NCBI RefSeq assembly: GCF_014931715.1
Contig: NZ_CP063164.1
Coordinates: 1,364,001-1,428,000, forward strand
DNA length: 64,000 bases
DNA from: Sulfurovum indicum
GTDB taxonomy: Bacteria > Campylobacterota > Campylobacteria > Campylobacterales > Sulfurovaceae
Reading direction: 5' to 3'
In this document: piece by piece, positions 1 through 10,303 of the stretch
Position numbering within the stretch: the stretch's first letter is position 1
How the letters are laid out: each line of letters starts with the position of its first letter
The notes under the pieces: model-generated
The model's database searches: none
Seen by the model: only the letters and a program-made list of their open reading frames with translations
Told to the model about the DNA's origin: nothing
Position numbers and translations under genes: made by a program

Positions 1-1
1 C

Positions 2-1525
2 GACAATCCACAAATCAATATTGTAATTTCTGCAAGAATGCTGATTGAGGGATGGGATACTCAGCGTATTTCCTCTCTATCGTTATTTGACTTTGGAAAA
101 CAAGAAGGTAGCCTTATTGTTCAATTATTTGGGCGAGGAGTAAGGCTTCATGGTTCACAGGAGAATAGACTCAAGCGATCAGGCGAGCATCCCATCATGG
201 AGCGATTCAATATTTATGGATATGATTCTAAATTTTTAAAAACATTTATTAATGAGGCGGAACTTAGCGATATATCAAAAGACATAATGATTGAAGTTTA
301 TATTGATAAAAATACGGATATGCTAAACAAAAAGCTTCCTATAGTGAAACCAAAACATTCATTTTCGACGCTTCCTTATACCTATCAATATGACAAAGAT
401 ATTACTGAAGAACTATGTTCTAAAATGATAAAAAAGTATCATCTTGATAAAGGTGACTATTCTTTCTCACTACTTCCTCTTGTTGATGTTAAGGCGCTAT
501 ATAAAACTTACATCGAAACTACAAGCTACTTGAATTATCACATACCGTATGCAGACTTCTGTCAAACAGTTGTAAAAATTTTTGGATTAAATTTTAGGCT
601 CAAAGAAAAAGATCAATTTAAAAATGTCAATTCTGTAGAGCAAATGGCAAATAGGCTGGTTGAATATTTCTTTGATAGCGCATATAAGCTAAAAAAGAAA
701 CAAGATGAACTCTCTACGCCAATGGTTGAACAATTGAGTGAAGACGACCCGAATGTAAACTTTGAGAAATATACTATTTCTGGAACAGAGGAAAGAATAG
801 CAAACTTTATAGAACATTTTGAACAAAATAAAGGTCGTTTTTTTATATCCAAACAAAGTTATGATAGATATGGTTCATATGTTATTGAAGGTAGTATTTT
901 TTCTTTCCTTTGCGACATACATGCTTATTCCCCATTGCTTGCTGAATATGGTCAATTAAGGATCAGCCCCGACAGACTGGTTGAGAGTGAACAAGATTTT
1001 GTTCATAAAGTCAATAAATACCTTTCTGATAATGATAAAAATAAGTCATACCAAGAAATTTATCTTTTAAGAAATCAACAAAAAATAGGTTTTAATGGCT
1101 ATTTCCCAGACTTCATTCTTTGGGTTATTGACAGAAACAATATTACGCATTTTGTCTTTATCGACCCCAAGGGAGTTAGCAGGCTAAATGTTGATTCAGT
1201 TTGGGAAAAAATGCTGTTCTCTATGGAAATTAAAAAAGTAGAAAAGTCTATTAGAAAAGAGTATCCTAATCTGCGCCTTCACTCGTTTATATGTGCAACG
1301 AAAAGTATTGATGAGTTGTCACAGGATAAGGTTTTGAGTAGTTTCATTGGTGGAAAAATTACTACAAAATTTACTGGCGACACAAAGCAGTTGTCTTCAC
1401 AACAATTAGCTACGGCACTTACACTTTTAAATGTTTTGTCCATTCAGGATCATGATCTTATTGAAACCATAGTGACAACAGTGTGCAAAACAGAGATAGA
1501 CGACTCCCTGAAGGGTTTTTTTTGA
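2..1525 (+). CDS. SF2 helicase/type III restriction-like protein, C-terminal part
   Basis: The reading frame is open from the first bases of the window, so the gene starts upstream and only the C-terminal part is visible. The first residues carry SF2 helicase motif V (ISARMLIEGWDT) and motif VI (QLFGRGVRL), as in type III Res subunits and related restriction helicases. Near nt 1104-1170 a PD...DPK arrangement (YFPDF, then FIDPKG) resembles a PD-(D/E)XK nuclease site, which would fit an ATP-driven DNA-cleaving enzyme. The frame ends at a TGA directly inside a T8 run (1516-1523). Removing one T would let it read on to 1832, so the true C-terminus may be longer. No modification gene is in view, so the exact system is undetermined. 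Confidence 0.75.
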   Translation, partial: DNPQINIVISARMLIEGWDTQRISSLSLFDFGKQEGSLIVQLFGRGVRLHGSQENRLKRSGEHPIMERFNIYGYDSKFLKTFINEAELSDISKDIMIEVYIDKNTDMLNKKLPIVKPKHSFSTLPYTYQYDKDITEELCSKMIKKYHLDKGDYSFSLLPLVDVKALYKTYIETTSYLNYHIPYADFCQTVVKIFGLNFRLKEKDQFKNVNSVEQMANRLVEYFFDSAYKLKKKQDELSTPMVEQLSEDDPNVNFEKYTISGTEERIANFIEHFEQNKGRFFISKQSYDRYGSYVIEGSIFSFLCDIHAYSPLLAEYGQLRISPDRLVESEQDFVHKVNKYLSDNDKNKSYQEIYLLRNQQKIGFNGYFPDFILWVIDRNNITHFVFIDPKGVSRLNVDSVWEKMLFSMEIKKVEKSIRKEYPNLRLHSFICATKSIDELSQDKVLSSFIGGKITTKFTGDTKQLSSQQLATALTLLNVLSIQDHDLIETIVTTVCKTEIDDSLKGFF

Positions 1526-1616
1526 GGTTATATTTCCAAATCAAAAAACAAAGCTTAACGAGTATTGGAATGACAAAAAACGAAGACTTAAAGATTGTAG
1601 TAATATTACAGGTCGA

Positions 1617-1832
1617 TTGCAATCAGATGCCTTTTATACATATAAATATATTTTAAAAGATGAAGAGGCAAGTCGTAAGCTGTGTAAACAATTTGCGACT
1701 GGAGTGTGGAAAGATGCTATCTTAGATGCTGGATTTGAACTTCTAAACATTTCTTTTGCTGGCATGTTAAGACCTGGCTTAACACTATCAAAGCAGGCAT
1801 TAGGTTTTGTTCAATCAAAAATTTCTAACTAA
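1617..1832 (+). CDS. Small ORF, probably the out-of-frame tail of the preceding gene
   Basis: A 71-codon frame begins with TTG and has no convincing ribosome binding site. The same frame is open back to 1512, overlapping the end of the helicase gene. If one T of the T8 run at 1516-1523 is dropped, the helicase frame continues smoothly into this one, adding about 100 residues that end in VQSKISN. I therefore see it as the real C-terminus separated by a frameshift, whether mutation, sequencing error or slippage. Alternatively it is a short independent protein translationally coupled to the upstream gene. No domain was recognised; the second half is mildly hydrophobic and glycine-containing. Confidence 0.4.
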   Translation: MQSDAFYTYKYILKDEEASRKLCKQFATGVWKDAILDAGFELLNISFAGMLRPGLTLSKQALGFVQSKISN

Positions 1833-2508
1833 AATATTCTTTTTATTTTTTATGTCTTTAGCCCATATAAATAGCTTTGGGGCAACCAAAAGTCATCTCA
1901 ACATAATAAACGGGGCAAGCACCGAATGCGTCATGCACAAATTCTATACCAACAGCGGATGGACACAGATAGAAGGCGAAGTCGGACGCAACGGTATTGA
2001 CGGGCTCTACTACAAAAAACGCAACGGCGTGATCAGGGGGGTACTGATCGCGGAAAGCAAATGGAACACATCAAGGCTTGGATTGAGCGGTAAAGGCAAG
2101 ACCATTAGGCAAATGTCTCAAGAATGGGTCATAAGGGTGCTTAAAAGGCTTCAAAAATACAAACCTATACCCGAATATAGTTCAATCCTGAAACTCGTTC
2201 AAAACGGGCAATACAGGGCACGGCTATTCCGGCTTAAACCGGTAGGTGAAGAGAGCATACAGATATCCATCTACAAGATCAAAAACAAAGGCTTTAAAAC
2301 ATTTGAAAAGATCAAAGAGCGGCAGCTAAAGCCGATCAATATCAATCATCCGTCAAACAGTTTTGAGAAAGGTATTATCAGAGCGTACAATGACTGCCGG
2401 CGAAAATATTTGCACCGCTACCTTCCAAGTCTGCCGGATATCGAAATTGAAAGATTAATGAACGACAACTATATTCAGCCAAAAGATATTAGTCGTGATC
2501 ACCTATAG
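1807..2508 (+). CDS. Exported protein with nuclease-like motif
   Basis: The 233-residue product begins at TTG. This start, rather than the ATG at 1852, gives a hydrophobic signal-peptide-like N-terminus (FLTKIFFLFFMSLAHINSFGA). After it, GRNGIDGLYY followed by GVLIAESKWN matches the D...E-x-K spacing of PD-(D/E)XK nuclease folds, as seen in restriction and polymorphic-toxin nucleases. The remainder is basic and helix-rich. It overlaps the upstream frame by 26 bases, so it is probably co-transcribed. Seen: signal-like segment and motif. Inferred: a secreted or periplasmic nuclease. A non-catalytic secreted protein is possible. A 21-codon remnant-like frame follows its stop (2495-2560). Confidence 0.6.
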   Translation: MFNQKFLTKIFFLFFMSLAHINSFGATKSHLNIINGASTECVMHKFYTNSGWTQIEGEVGRNGIDGLYYKKRNGVIRGVLIAESKWNTSRLGLSGKGKTIRQMSQEWVIRVLKRLQKYKPIPEYSSILKLVQNGQYRARLFRLKPVGEESIQISIYKIKNKGFKTFEKIKERQLKPININHPSNSFEKGIIRAYNDCRRKYLHRYLPSLPDIEIERLMNDNYIQPKDISRDHL

Positions 2509-2551
2509 ATATGCTATTGACGAAAACGGTAAGATTGATTCTATCGAGGAA

Positions 2552-2860
2552 TTATTTTAATTTAGCCAGTTCGTCGAGTATATTGTTTAATCCATCATAT
2601 AAACCTCGTTTGTAATCCCCTTCAAGCAAACATGAGTTTGATTTCATTTGGTAGTCTATCTGTTTTTTGAATTGATGAGGCAGATTTTTTTCTATCTGCA
2701 GAAAGTAGTATGCAAGTTCGGAGGCATATTTTAAAGCAGTAAGCCTTCCTTCCCGATACTTGTCTGTTTCGGTGATGGTGTTCTTGTTGAATTGATACAT
2801 GGTTATTTGAGAATAGATGTGGTTGCTGACAGACGATAAAAAATCTTTGGATGTCTTCAT
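2552..2860 (-). CDS. Small hypothetical protein, 102 aa
   Basis: I chose the ATG at 2860 because AAGGGAT stands a few bases upstream. The frame is open another 24 codons upstream, but without such a site. The product is soluble, helix-rich and fairly basic (KTSKDFLSSV at the start, GLYDGLNNILDELAKLK at the end), with no signal peptide or cysteine motif. I do not recognise the family. It stands alone, convergent with the nuclease-like gene and divergent from nothing close. Confidence 0.6.
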   Translation of the reverse strand: MKTSKDFLSSVSNHIYSQITMYQFNKNTITETDKYREGRLTALKYASELAYYFLQIEKNLPHQFKKQIDYQMKSNSCLLEGDYKRGLYDGLNNILDELAKLK

Positions 2861-3036
2861 GAGTATCCCTTTATAAATGATAGTGAGATGAGATTTTATA
2901 GTATATAAAAGGGAAATTGGTGATAAATACACAGTTTGTGTATTTACTTGAAAGTTAAGTGTTCTTTTTCGTAGTGTATTTATTAACTATGTAGAAACAA
3001 AGATATATCGTGATTTGTGGTTAGTTGATTTCGTGG

Positions 3037-3867
3037 TTATATCTTAGAAGATATCAAGACCCAGGCACCTTCATGACCCTCCATCGTAGCACTGCCGGCA
3101 CAATAAAGCGGAATCTTCACTTCAGGGACCTCTACCCTGTAGGTTTTATGTATGTGTCCAAAAAGTATCGCCCCATTCTCTATCACACTGCACGATCTCA
3201 AAAAGTCATCTGCATTATGCAATCCATGCAGTTTTTTATCAGGTTTGCCGTTTGCCAGACGCGGTGCATAATGAGTGATTACAAACAGGAATCGTCCTTT
3301 GACACGTTCATCTTGCAATATTTGGTCTAATGCTTGAAGCTGTATAGTGGGGATGTGTCCGTCTGAACGCCACGGCCATGGGTTTGGCTTGGAACTGTTG
3401 AGTGCTATCACTGCGACATCATCACCGATCAGTCGGATAAGAGGGTAGTGTCCTCCTCTGCAGTATTCGGGCAGATCATTTTGCAGAACGGAACAGAAGT
3501 GTGCTGCAAAACGATAGTGGCTATTTCCCTCATGCACATAAATATCATGGTTTCCCGGTACAGTAAGGTAATTCTGAGGCGGAGACATAAAAGGGTCCAT
3601 CAATTCACGGGCTGTGACCAGTTCATGCTCCAGTCCCAAAGCTGTATAATCACCTGTATTGATGATGATATCAATATCGTTCTTTTCTTTAAAACGTACC
3701 ATCGCTGCCATCTTCTCTTCAACTTCATCAAAATAGTTCGCACGGCCACGTAGAAGGTTTATCGCTCCTACGGCACGCTTACTGAACCACTTTTTCCACT
3801 TCATGTGACGCACAAGGGCACCCACATGAATATCACTGAAATGTAAAATACGCAACGGTCTGTTCAT
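3037..3867 (-). CDS. Calcineurin-like metallophosphoesterase
   Basis: The 276-residue protein shows the metal-ligand motifs of the family in order: FSDIHVG near residue 10, NTGDYTA near 72, VPGNHD near 106, a histidine in ITHYAP near 193 and FGHIHKT near 233. These bind two metal ions and hydrolyse phosphomono- or phosphodiesters; the substrate cannot be told from sequence. There is no signal peptide, so it is probably cytoplasmic. It is monocistronic, with 225 bases between it and acnB. The ATG has only a weak, distant AAAGG, so the start is less certain than the function. Confidence 0.85.
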   Translation of the reverse strand: MNRPLRILHFSDIHVGALVRHMKWKKWFSKRAVGAINLLRGRANYFDEVEEKMAAMVRFKEKNDIDIIINTGDYTALGLEHELVTARELMDPFMSPPQNYLTVPGNHDIYVHEGNSHYRFAAHFCSVLQNDLPEYCRGGHYPLIRLIGDDVAVIALNSSKPNPWPWRSDGHIPTIQLQALDQILQDERVKGRFLFVITHYAPRLANGKPDKKLHGLHNADDFLRSCSVIENGAILFGHIHKTYRVEVPEVKIPLYCAGSATMEGHEGAWVLISSKI

Positions 3868-4092
3868 TATCTGTCAAATACCTTTCAACCATTTTCTCAT
3901 CTTCATTTCCTCCATTCCGCTTTTTGACTATTCTACAGGTATTTTACTGATAACCTACAAAGCAAAAAACCGTTTTTTAAAATATATTTTCAATCTCAGC
4001 GATAAAATTGATAAAATTTTTGGGAAAAAAGGAGGAGGGAAGAAGGAACAACAAGTTGGGTCCTCCCGCAAAGGGGAGAAGTTGAGATGGCA

Positions 4093-6666
4093 CTATCCGA
4101 CCATCGCTTCAAGCTCTGCTTTGGAAACCTGGTTGAAGTTAAGATATTTATAGACACTCTCTTTGTTGTCATCTGTGATCTTTCTGTTCATAATTTCAAG
4201 GTACTCCTCTTTTGTCGGGAGGCGTCCAAGAAGCGCTGCAACAGCTGCAACCTCTGCAGATCCAAGATAAACCTGTGCACCTTTACCAAGACGGTTGTCA
4301 AAGTTTCTTGTTGAAGTAGAGAATACGATCGCATTGTCTGCAACCCGTGCCTGGTTACCCATACAGAGTGAACATCCAGGAATCTCTGTTCTTGCACCTG
4401 CTGCACCAAAGATCGCATAGTAGCCCTCTTCGATAAGCTCTTTCTCATCCATTTTGGTCGGCGGTACAACCCATGTTCTTGCTTTCACCGCACCCTCACC
4501 TCTGAGTACTTCACCGAGCGCACGGAAAAGACCGATATTTGTCATACATGAACCAACAAAAACTTCATCGATCTTCTCTGTAGGACGGTTTGGATCAGCA
4601 AGGATCTCAGAAAGTGTCGCTACATCATCCGGATCATTTGGACAGGCAAGAATAGGCTCTGTGATCTCATTAAGATCGATCTCAATAACCGCTGCATACT
4701 CTGCATCTTTGTCTGCTTCAAGAAGCTCAGGGTTCTTGAGCCATTCTCTCATTTTGTCTGCACGTCTTTGAAGTGTTGCTTTATCTTCATATCCCTGCTC
4801 AATAAGCTCTTCGATAAGTACGATATTGGACTCAAGATACTCAATAATAGGCTCTTTATCCAGTTTTACCGTACATGCAGCTGCTGAACGCTCAGCAGAT
4901 GCATCGGAAAGCTCAAATGCCTGTTCACATTTAAGCTGCTCAAGACCTTCAATTTCAAGTACACGTCCTGCAAAGATGTTCTTCTTGCCCTTTTTCTCAA
5001 CTGTCAGAAGACCATCTTTGATCGCCTGGTAAGGGATGGCATTTACGAGGTCTCGCAGTGTGATACCAGGCTGCATCTCACCCTTGAATCTTACAAGAAC
5101 AGACTCAGGCATTGTAAGAGGCATCATACCTGTCACCGCTGCAAATGCTACAAGTCCTGAACCTGCCGGGAAAGAGATACCAATAGGGAAACGTGTATGG
5201 GAATCCCCGCCTGTACCTACTGTATCCGGAAGACACATTCTGTTCAACCATGAGTGGATAACACCGTCACCCGGTCTGAGGATGAATCCTTTTCTCTCAG
5301 TCCAGAACTTAGGCAGTGTGTGCTGCAAATTGATATCTGCAGGTTTTGGATAGGCTGCAGTATGACAGAATGACTGAAGTACAAAGTCTGCTCCAAAGCT
5401 CAGTGCTGCAAGCTCCTTGATCTCATCTCTGGTCATTGGTCCTGTAGTATCTTGTGAACCTACAGTTGTACATACCGGTTCACAGTAGACACCCGGTTTC
5501 ACACCTTCAAGTCCACATGCTTTACCCACCATTTTCTGAGCAAGAGTATACCCTTTGCCATTGTCTTCCGGCTGGGCAGGTGCCATAAAGATATCTGATG
5601 CGCCAAGTCCGAGTGCTTCTCTTGCTTTGGCAGTCAATCCTTTACCAATGATAAGCGGAATACGTCCTCCTGCTCTCATTTCGTCAGGAAGCGTGTTCGG
5701 CTCAAGTGTAAATTCAGAGACTACCTGACCCTCTTTTTCGATCACTCCGTCAAACGGTTTTACAGTGATCACATCACCTGTTTCAAGTGCATCTACCGGT
5801 GCCTGGATAGGAAGACATCCTGAGTCTTCTGCTGTGTTGAAGAAGATCGGTGCTATGATAGAACCGATGACTACACCACCGGTTCTTTTGTTAGGGATAC
5901 CAGGGATGTCTCTACCCATATGCCATTGAACAGAGTTGATACCTGACTTTCTTGAAGATCCTGTACCTACAACATCACCTACATATGCAAGAGGATGCCC
6001 CTTCTTCTTGAGCTCTGCCATAGTCTCAAGCGGCTTCTCCATTCTTGATACGAGGAATGCATTTGCATGAAGAGGGATATCCGCTCTTGTAAATGCTTCA
6101 GATGCTGGAGAGAGGTCATCGGTATTTGTCTCACCCGGTACTTTATACACAGTCAGCGTGATCTCTTTTTCAAGTTCAGGCTTGTTGGTGAACCACTCAG
6201 CGTTTGCCCATGACTCGATTACCTCTTTTGCTTTTTCATTTCCCTCATCCATCAATGTTTTCACATCATTGAATGCATCATAAACAAGAATTGTATTCTT
6301 AAGCTGTTCAGCAGCTGCATCCGCTACTTCACCACCAAGCTTCAAAGCTTCAACCATCGGTGTAACGTTAAATCCACCAAGCATTTTTCCAAGGATCTCG
6401 ATCGCTTTTACCTTATCGATCGCGTCACAGCTTACATTTCCTTGAACAATGTCGTTCAAAAATGCCGCTTTAACGTATGCTGCATCATCTACACCCGCAG
6501 GAACTTTGTTCTCGAACATATCCATCGCGTATTCAACATCCGCGATCGGACTTGCTTTGAGCAGTTCGACAAGCTCTGCTGTTTGCTCTGCTGTCAATGG
6601 AAGCGGTGGAACTCCAAGCTCCGCACGTTCAGCCGTATGTTTTTTATAATCTTCGATCAAGGCCAT
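4093..6666 (-). CDS. acnB: Bifunctional aconitate hydratase 2/2-methylisocitrate dehydratase
   Basis: This 857-residue protein is the TCA-cycle aconitase of the AcnB type, interconverting citrate and isocitrate (and usually dehydrating 2-methylisocitrate). The AcnB order is visible: a helical HEAT-like N-terminus, then the swivelling domain (from about residue 165), then the catalytic core. [21 protein letters not shown] and GCSLCMGNQ carry the substrate-binding histidine and the three 4Fe-4S cysteines. Length matches E. coli AcnB (about 865). The start is set by AGGAG just before the ATG. It is monocistronic. The cluster makes it a client of the SUF system encoded downstream. Confidence 0.97.
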   Translation of the reverse strand: MALIEDYKKHTAERAELGVPPLPLTAEQTAELVELLKASPIADVEYAMDMFENKVPAGVDDAAYVKAAFLNDIVQGNVSCDAIDKVKAIEILGKMLGGFNVTPMVEALKLGGEVADAAAEQLKNTILVYDAFNDVKTLMDEGNEKAKEVIESWANAEWFTNKPELEKEITLTVYKVPGETNTDDLSPASEAFTRADIPLHANAFLVSRMEKPLETMAELKKKGHPLAYVGDVVGTGSSRKSGINSVQWHMGRDIPGIPNKRTGGVVIGSIIAPIFFNTAEDSGCLPIQAPVDALETGDVITVKPFDGVIEKEGQVVSEFTLEPNTLPDEMRAGGRIPLIIGKGLTAKAREALGLGASDIFMAPAQPEDNGKGYTLAQKMVGKACGLEGVKPGVYCEPVCTTVGSQDTTGPMTRDEIKELAALSFGADFVLQSFCHTAAYPKPADINLQHTLPKFWTERKGFILRPGDGVIHSWLNRMCLPDTVGTGGDSHTRFPIGISFPAGSGLVAFAAVTGMMPLTMPESVLVRFKGEMQPGITLRDLVNAIPYQAIKDGLLTVEKKGKKNIFAGRVLEIEGLEQLKCEQAFELSDASAERSAAACTVKLDKEPIIEYLESNIVLIEELIEQGYEDKATLQRRADKMREWLKNPELLEADKDAEYAAVIEIDLNEITEPILACPNDPDDVATLSEILADPNRPTEKIDEVFVGSCMTNIGLFRALGEVLRGEGAVKARTWVVPPTKMDEKELIEEGYYAIFGAAGARTEIPGCSLCMGNQARVADNAIVFSTSTRNFDNRLGKGAQVYLGSAEVAAVAALLGRLPTKEEYLEIMNRKITDDNKESVYKYLNFNQVSKAELEAMVG

Positions 6667-6848
6667 ATTCGGTCTCCTATTGTGTATGAATTTGTAGTTT
6701 AATAGTATCGAAATAGGGTTAAATCTTATTTGAATGATAAGTTTACAGAAAGCAGTTGTAAAGGATGTATCAGATAGTTACAGGAATTAGGAAGGAAAAA
6801 AGCATTTTTGTTACTTTTGAAGACATGATAAGTGTAAAAAAGGATCAT

Positions 6849-7463
6849 TCAGTAGATCAGAGGAACGAAGAGAAAACCGGGATAAGCCTCTTGTGTAATG
6901 CGGCTGTCCGAGTACTTTTTGAAGCGGTAAACAGTATCTTGCACAGGGATGACCAGTATACCTCCCTCATTAAGCTGCCTGAACAGCTCTTCAGGTATCT
7001 CTTTACTGCTGGCTGAAACCAGTATTCTGTCAAAGGTCTCATCCGGTTTTCCCAAATCTGTACCGGCTTTTTCAATACTACATCGTTTTCCAAAGCCCGA
7101 AGATGAGAGATTCTCTTTTCCCTTTTCTACCAGTTCATCCACTCTTTCCAGTCCCTGTACACTTCCCTCCTCTCCAACTATGTAGCAGAGTAACGCTGTC
7201 GTCCATCCGGATCCTGAGCCAATATCCAGGATCTTCTGACCGGGCTGCGGCTGAAGCAATTCAAACATAAATGCGACTGTAGACGGCTGGGAAATGGTCT
7301 GCCCCTCTCCTATTGGCAAGGGTGCATCGGCATAGGAGTGCTCATAGAATACTTCCGGTACAAAATATTTTCTGTCAACTTTTTTAAAAGCTTCTATAAT
7401 ATGTGACGAATGAAGTATACTGCTTGAGATCATACTCTCAATAAGCGCCTGATTGTCCTGCAT
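6849..7463 (-). CDS. pcm: Protein-L-isoaspartate O-methyltransferase
   Basis: Pcm methylates isoaspartyl residues from S-adenosylmethionine to start repair of aged proteins in the cytoplasm. The roughly 204-residue length, the LPIGEGQTISQPSTVAFM segment that binds the isoaspartyl substrate, and the SAM-binding ILDIGSGSGWTTALL are diagnostic. I place the start at the ATG at 7463, five bases after AGGAG, rather than the GTG two codons upstream. It lies 33 bases downstream of ftsK on the same strand, so it is probably co-transcribed with it. Confidence 0.93.
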   Translation of the reverse strand: MQDNQALIESMISSSILHSSHIIEAFKKVDRKYFVPEVFYEHSYADAPLPIGEGQTISQPSTVAFMFELLQPQPGQKILDIGSGSGWTTALLCYIVGEEGSVQGLERVDELVEKGKENLSSSGFGKRCSIEKAGTDLGKPDETFDRILVSASSKEIPEELFRQLNEGGILVIPVQDTVYRFKKYSDSRITQEAYPGFLFVPLIY

Positions 7464-7496
7464 TGCCACTCCTTAGTAATCGGTATCGTGACTCTC

Positions 7497-9770
7497 CTAT
7501 ATCAAAATCTCCCTGTTCCCCTTGGCATTTGGAGATGAGAGTACCCCCGTCGCCTCAAGCTGATCAATAATATTGGCTGAGCGATTATACCCGATCTGCA
7601 GTTTTCTCTGAAGATAGGATATGGAAGTTTTTTTATCAGAAAGAACTACGGCTTTAGCCTCTTCATAAAGCGGATCCAGGTCGATCTTACTCTCTCCTGT
7701 ATCCAGTGATGCACCGCCCCCTTCAATAAGGTAACTCTCATCATATTCAGGAACGCGCTGTGCCTTGATGAACTCGACAATATTTTCAATCTCTTCTTCT
7801 GTTGCCCATGGAGCATGAATACGTACAAGTCCCGTCATTCCTGGAGGTGTGAACAGTCCGTCTCCACGTCCCAGCAGACTCTCTGCTCCCATCGAATCCA
7901 AAATAACTTTAGAGTCTATTTTCTGTCCCACACGATAACTGAGCCTTGAAGGGAGATTGGCTTTGATGATACCGGTTACCACATCCACACTCGGTCTTTG
8001 CGTAGCAACGATCAGGTGAATACCGCATGCTCTGGATTTTTGGGCCAATCGTGCAATAGAGGTTTCCACTTCCTTCCCGCCATTCATCATCAGATCCGCG
8101 AGTTCGTCAATAACAATCACAATAAACGGCATAGGTTCTGCAGAACCGTCTTTCTTGACCTTTTCATTGTAGTTATCGATATTCTTGGTTTTCTTGTCTG
8201 CCATCAGACGGTAGCGCCGCTCCATCTCTCCTACCATGTTCGCCAATGCAGCGATCGCTTTTTTAGGTTCTGTAATAACCGGTGTAATCAAATGGGGGAT
8301 CTCATCATAAATTGAGAACTCCAGCATCTTCGGATCTATCATCATCAGCTTCAGATGCTCCGGATCGTTCTTGTAGAGCAGAGAGAGGATCATCGCGTTG
8401 ATTCCTACCGACTTACCTGAACCTGTCGTACCTGCGATGAGCAGATGCGGCAGTTTTTTGATGTCGGTAATAAAAGGTTTCCCGACAATATCTTTTCCCA
8501 GTGCGATCGTCAATGGGGACTTTGAGTTTTGGAAAAGTTCACTCTCCAGTATCTCTCTTAGATAAATAATATCCGTACTCTCATTGGGGATCTCTATCCC
8601 TACCACATCACGCCCCGGGATCGGTGCCTGTATACGTATAGTCTCGGCACTCAGTGCCATTGCAAGATCATCCTGGAGTCCAAGTATCTTGGAAACCTTG
8701 ACATTGGGTGCAGGTTTGAACTCAAATGTCGTAACCAGCGGTCCGGTATAGGTTCTGACCACATCACCATTGATATTGAAGAGCTTGAGTTTCTCTATGA
8801 GATCACCTGACTTTCTGTCTATCTCTGCTTCATTTACTCTTTTCTTATGCCTGGGTGCTTTTTGCAGAAAATCAAGTTTTGGCAGCTTGAAGTTCTTGGG
8901 TTTCTCCACTTTTCCTTTATCAAGCTCCTGCATCAGCTTGGAGTTCTCCTCAAGCTCTTTGACAATCTCTACCCCGCTTTTGGTAGCAGTCGTTTCTGTT
9001 TTTTCATCTGCTTGAAAGTCAAAGCTCTCTTCTATAGGCGGCTCAAGCTCCATGATCTCATTGAGAACAGGATCTTCCGTCTTCTCTTTGGACTTTCTTG
9101 CTTTTTTCGGTACCGTTTTTTTTCTGCCTGACGAACTCTTGCCTGCGATCGCTTTTACTTGTTTCTCTTCAACAACCGGTGTATCGATGATCGGCATCAT
9201 CTCATCTTCAAGTTTGGGAGAAGCAAAAGGGTTTGTAAAGATGATTTTCATCATTTTTCCAAATCCGGAAGCAAGTTTTCTGAAGCCTTCACCTGAACTC
9301 TTTTTCTCTACATTTTTCCTTGATCTTCTCTCTTTTCTTTCCGGTATAAGTGAGCGCCACTCAAACTCATCATCAACGATAAAAACTGCAGCAAGAGAGA
9401 TGGTCATCAGCCAAAGAAGCCATAAACCCGCTTTCCCAATATAGGGTAACAGAAAATCCACTACCTGCGCACCAAGGTAACCGGCATCTTTCAGATCAAG
9501 TACCAAAGACTCGAACAGTACTGCTCCGATAAAAAGAAGTATCCACCCCAGATAGAAATCGATCTCTTTTCTTACACTTGCATCAGTATAGAGTTTGTAA
9601 AGCGGATAAAAGAGCAGCAGGATGTTTACATATGCAAAATACCCAAAGAGATGGAGATTGGTATCACCTACTATCTTCCCGATATTTCCTGCCAGTGCTG
9701 TATCTCTGAAAAAAGTAGAGAATGCACCATAAATAAAAAGTATAGCTGTAATAATGATCGTGATCTTCAC
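7497..9770 (-). CDS. ftsK: DNA translocase FtsK
   Basis: FtsK pumps chromosomal DNA at the division septum and activates XerCD/H-type dimer resolution. The 757-residue protein has an N-terminal membrane domain (about four helices, residues 1-125), a charged linker, and the hexameric motor with Walker A IAGTTGSGKSVG and Walker B IVIVIDELADLMM. At the C-terminus is the winged-helix gamma domain (LYEEAKAVVLSDKK to the end) that reads KOPS-type polarity sequences. The start is GTG, preceded by AGGATGA. A stand-alone paralogue of just this gamma domain is encoded at 49805-50044. Confidence 0.97.
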   Translation of the reverse strand: MKITIIITAILFIYGAFSTFFRDTALAGNIGKIVGDTNLHLFGYFAYVNILLLFYPLYKLYTDASVRKEIDFYLGWILLFIGAVLFESLVLDLKDAGYLGAQVVDFLLPYIGKAGLWLLWLMTISLAAVFIVDDEFEWRSLIPERKERRSRKNVEKKSSGEGFRKLASGFGKMMKIIFTNPFASPKLEDEMMPIIDTPVVEEKQVKAIAGKSSSGRKKTVPKKARKSKEKTEDPVLNEIMELEPPIEESFDFQADEKTETTATKSGVEIVKELEENSKLMQELDKGKVEKPKNFKLPKLDFLQKAPRHKKRVNEAEIDRKSGDLIEKLKLFNINGDVVRTYTGPLVTTFEFKPAPNVKVSKILGLQDDLAMALSAETIRIQAPIPGRDVVGIEIPNESTDIIYLREILESELFQNSKSPLTIALGKDIVGKPFITDIKKLPHLLIAGTTGSGKSVGINAMILSLLYKNDPEHLKLMMIDPKMLEFSIYDEIPHLITPVITEPKKAIAALANMVGEMERRYRLMADKKTKNIDNYNEKVKKDGSAEPMPFIVIVIDELADLMMNGGKEVETSIARLAQKSRACGIHLIVATQRPSVDVVTGIIKANLPSRLSYRVGQKIDSKVILDSMGAESLLGRGDGLFTPPGMTGLVRIHAPWATEEEIENIVEFIKAQRVPEYDESYLIEGGGASLDTGESKIDLDPLYEEAKAVVLSDKKTSISYLQRKLQIGYNRSANIIDQLEATGVLSSPNAKGNREILI

Positions 9771-9854
9771 TCGTCATCCTAAATTATTGATAATTTAATA
9801 TTAATTAATGAAGATATTATAACAAATAAATATTATGTAGCTATAAAAATATGC

Positions 9855-9860
9855 TAAAAT
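9855..9860 (+). promoter_or_regulatory. Putative -10 box for tRNA-Leu/tRNA-Gly
   Basis: TGCTAAAAT reads as an extended -10 element on the plus strand, about 85 bases before tRNA-Leu. The AT-rich stretch 9771-9860 also lies upstream of the divergent ftsK. No -35 box is evident. Assignment is by pattern only. Confidence 0.35.
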
Positions 9861-9944
9861 GTCATGTTTTTCGTTTTTGGAGGCTACTAAAGTAGATTTA
9901 AGTTCTCTGAGAGTAGAATTCGACCTACGTTTTTGAACGTAAAT

Positions 9945-10030
9945 GCCTCGGTGGTGGAATTGGTAGACACGCTAGACTCAAAATCTGGTGGGCTTTGCCC
10001 GTGTCGGTTCGACTCCGACCCGAGGTACCA
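9945..10030 (+). tRNA. tRNA-Leu (CAA)
   Basis: The 86-base sequence folds as a class II tRNA. Acceptor arms GCCTCGG and CCGAGGT pair, the anticodon stem CTAGA/TCTGG encloses the loop CTCAAAA (anticodon CAA), a long variable arm (GTGGGCTTTGCCCGT region) is present, the T loop is GGTTCGACTCC, and CCA is encoded. It heads a tandem pair with tRNA-Gly. Confidence 0.96.
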
Positions 10031-10085
10031 CATCATATTCGGATTAAAAGAGTTATTATTTTAATTTCGATATACTTTCAGTCAT

Positions 10086-10162
<77 letters not shown>

Positions 10163-10303
10163 CTTTACCCAATAATTACACCTTTTCATACCATTTCGCA
10201 CAATTTATCAGACTTCTCCCCTCGGGTTATTCACTATTACACACTCTTTACACACAAAAATTTTTATAATTGTATATGAAATATTACTTCTAAAGGATCA
10301 AAG

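Noticed and set aside
2495-2560. 21-codon frame starting GTG (ITYRYAIDENGKIDSIEELF)
   Set aside because: Looks like a gene fragment, but it is too short, lacks a ribosome site and overlaps two other genes.
5036-5353. Long antisense frames inside acnB and other housekeeping genes
   Set aside because: They are shadows of strongly biased coding sequence with no ribosome sites or family features.
9866-9944. tRNA-like sequence before tRNA-Leu (contains AATTCGACCTA)
   Set aside because: No cloverleaf can be drawn; taken as leader sequence.
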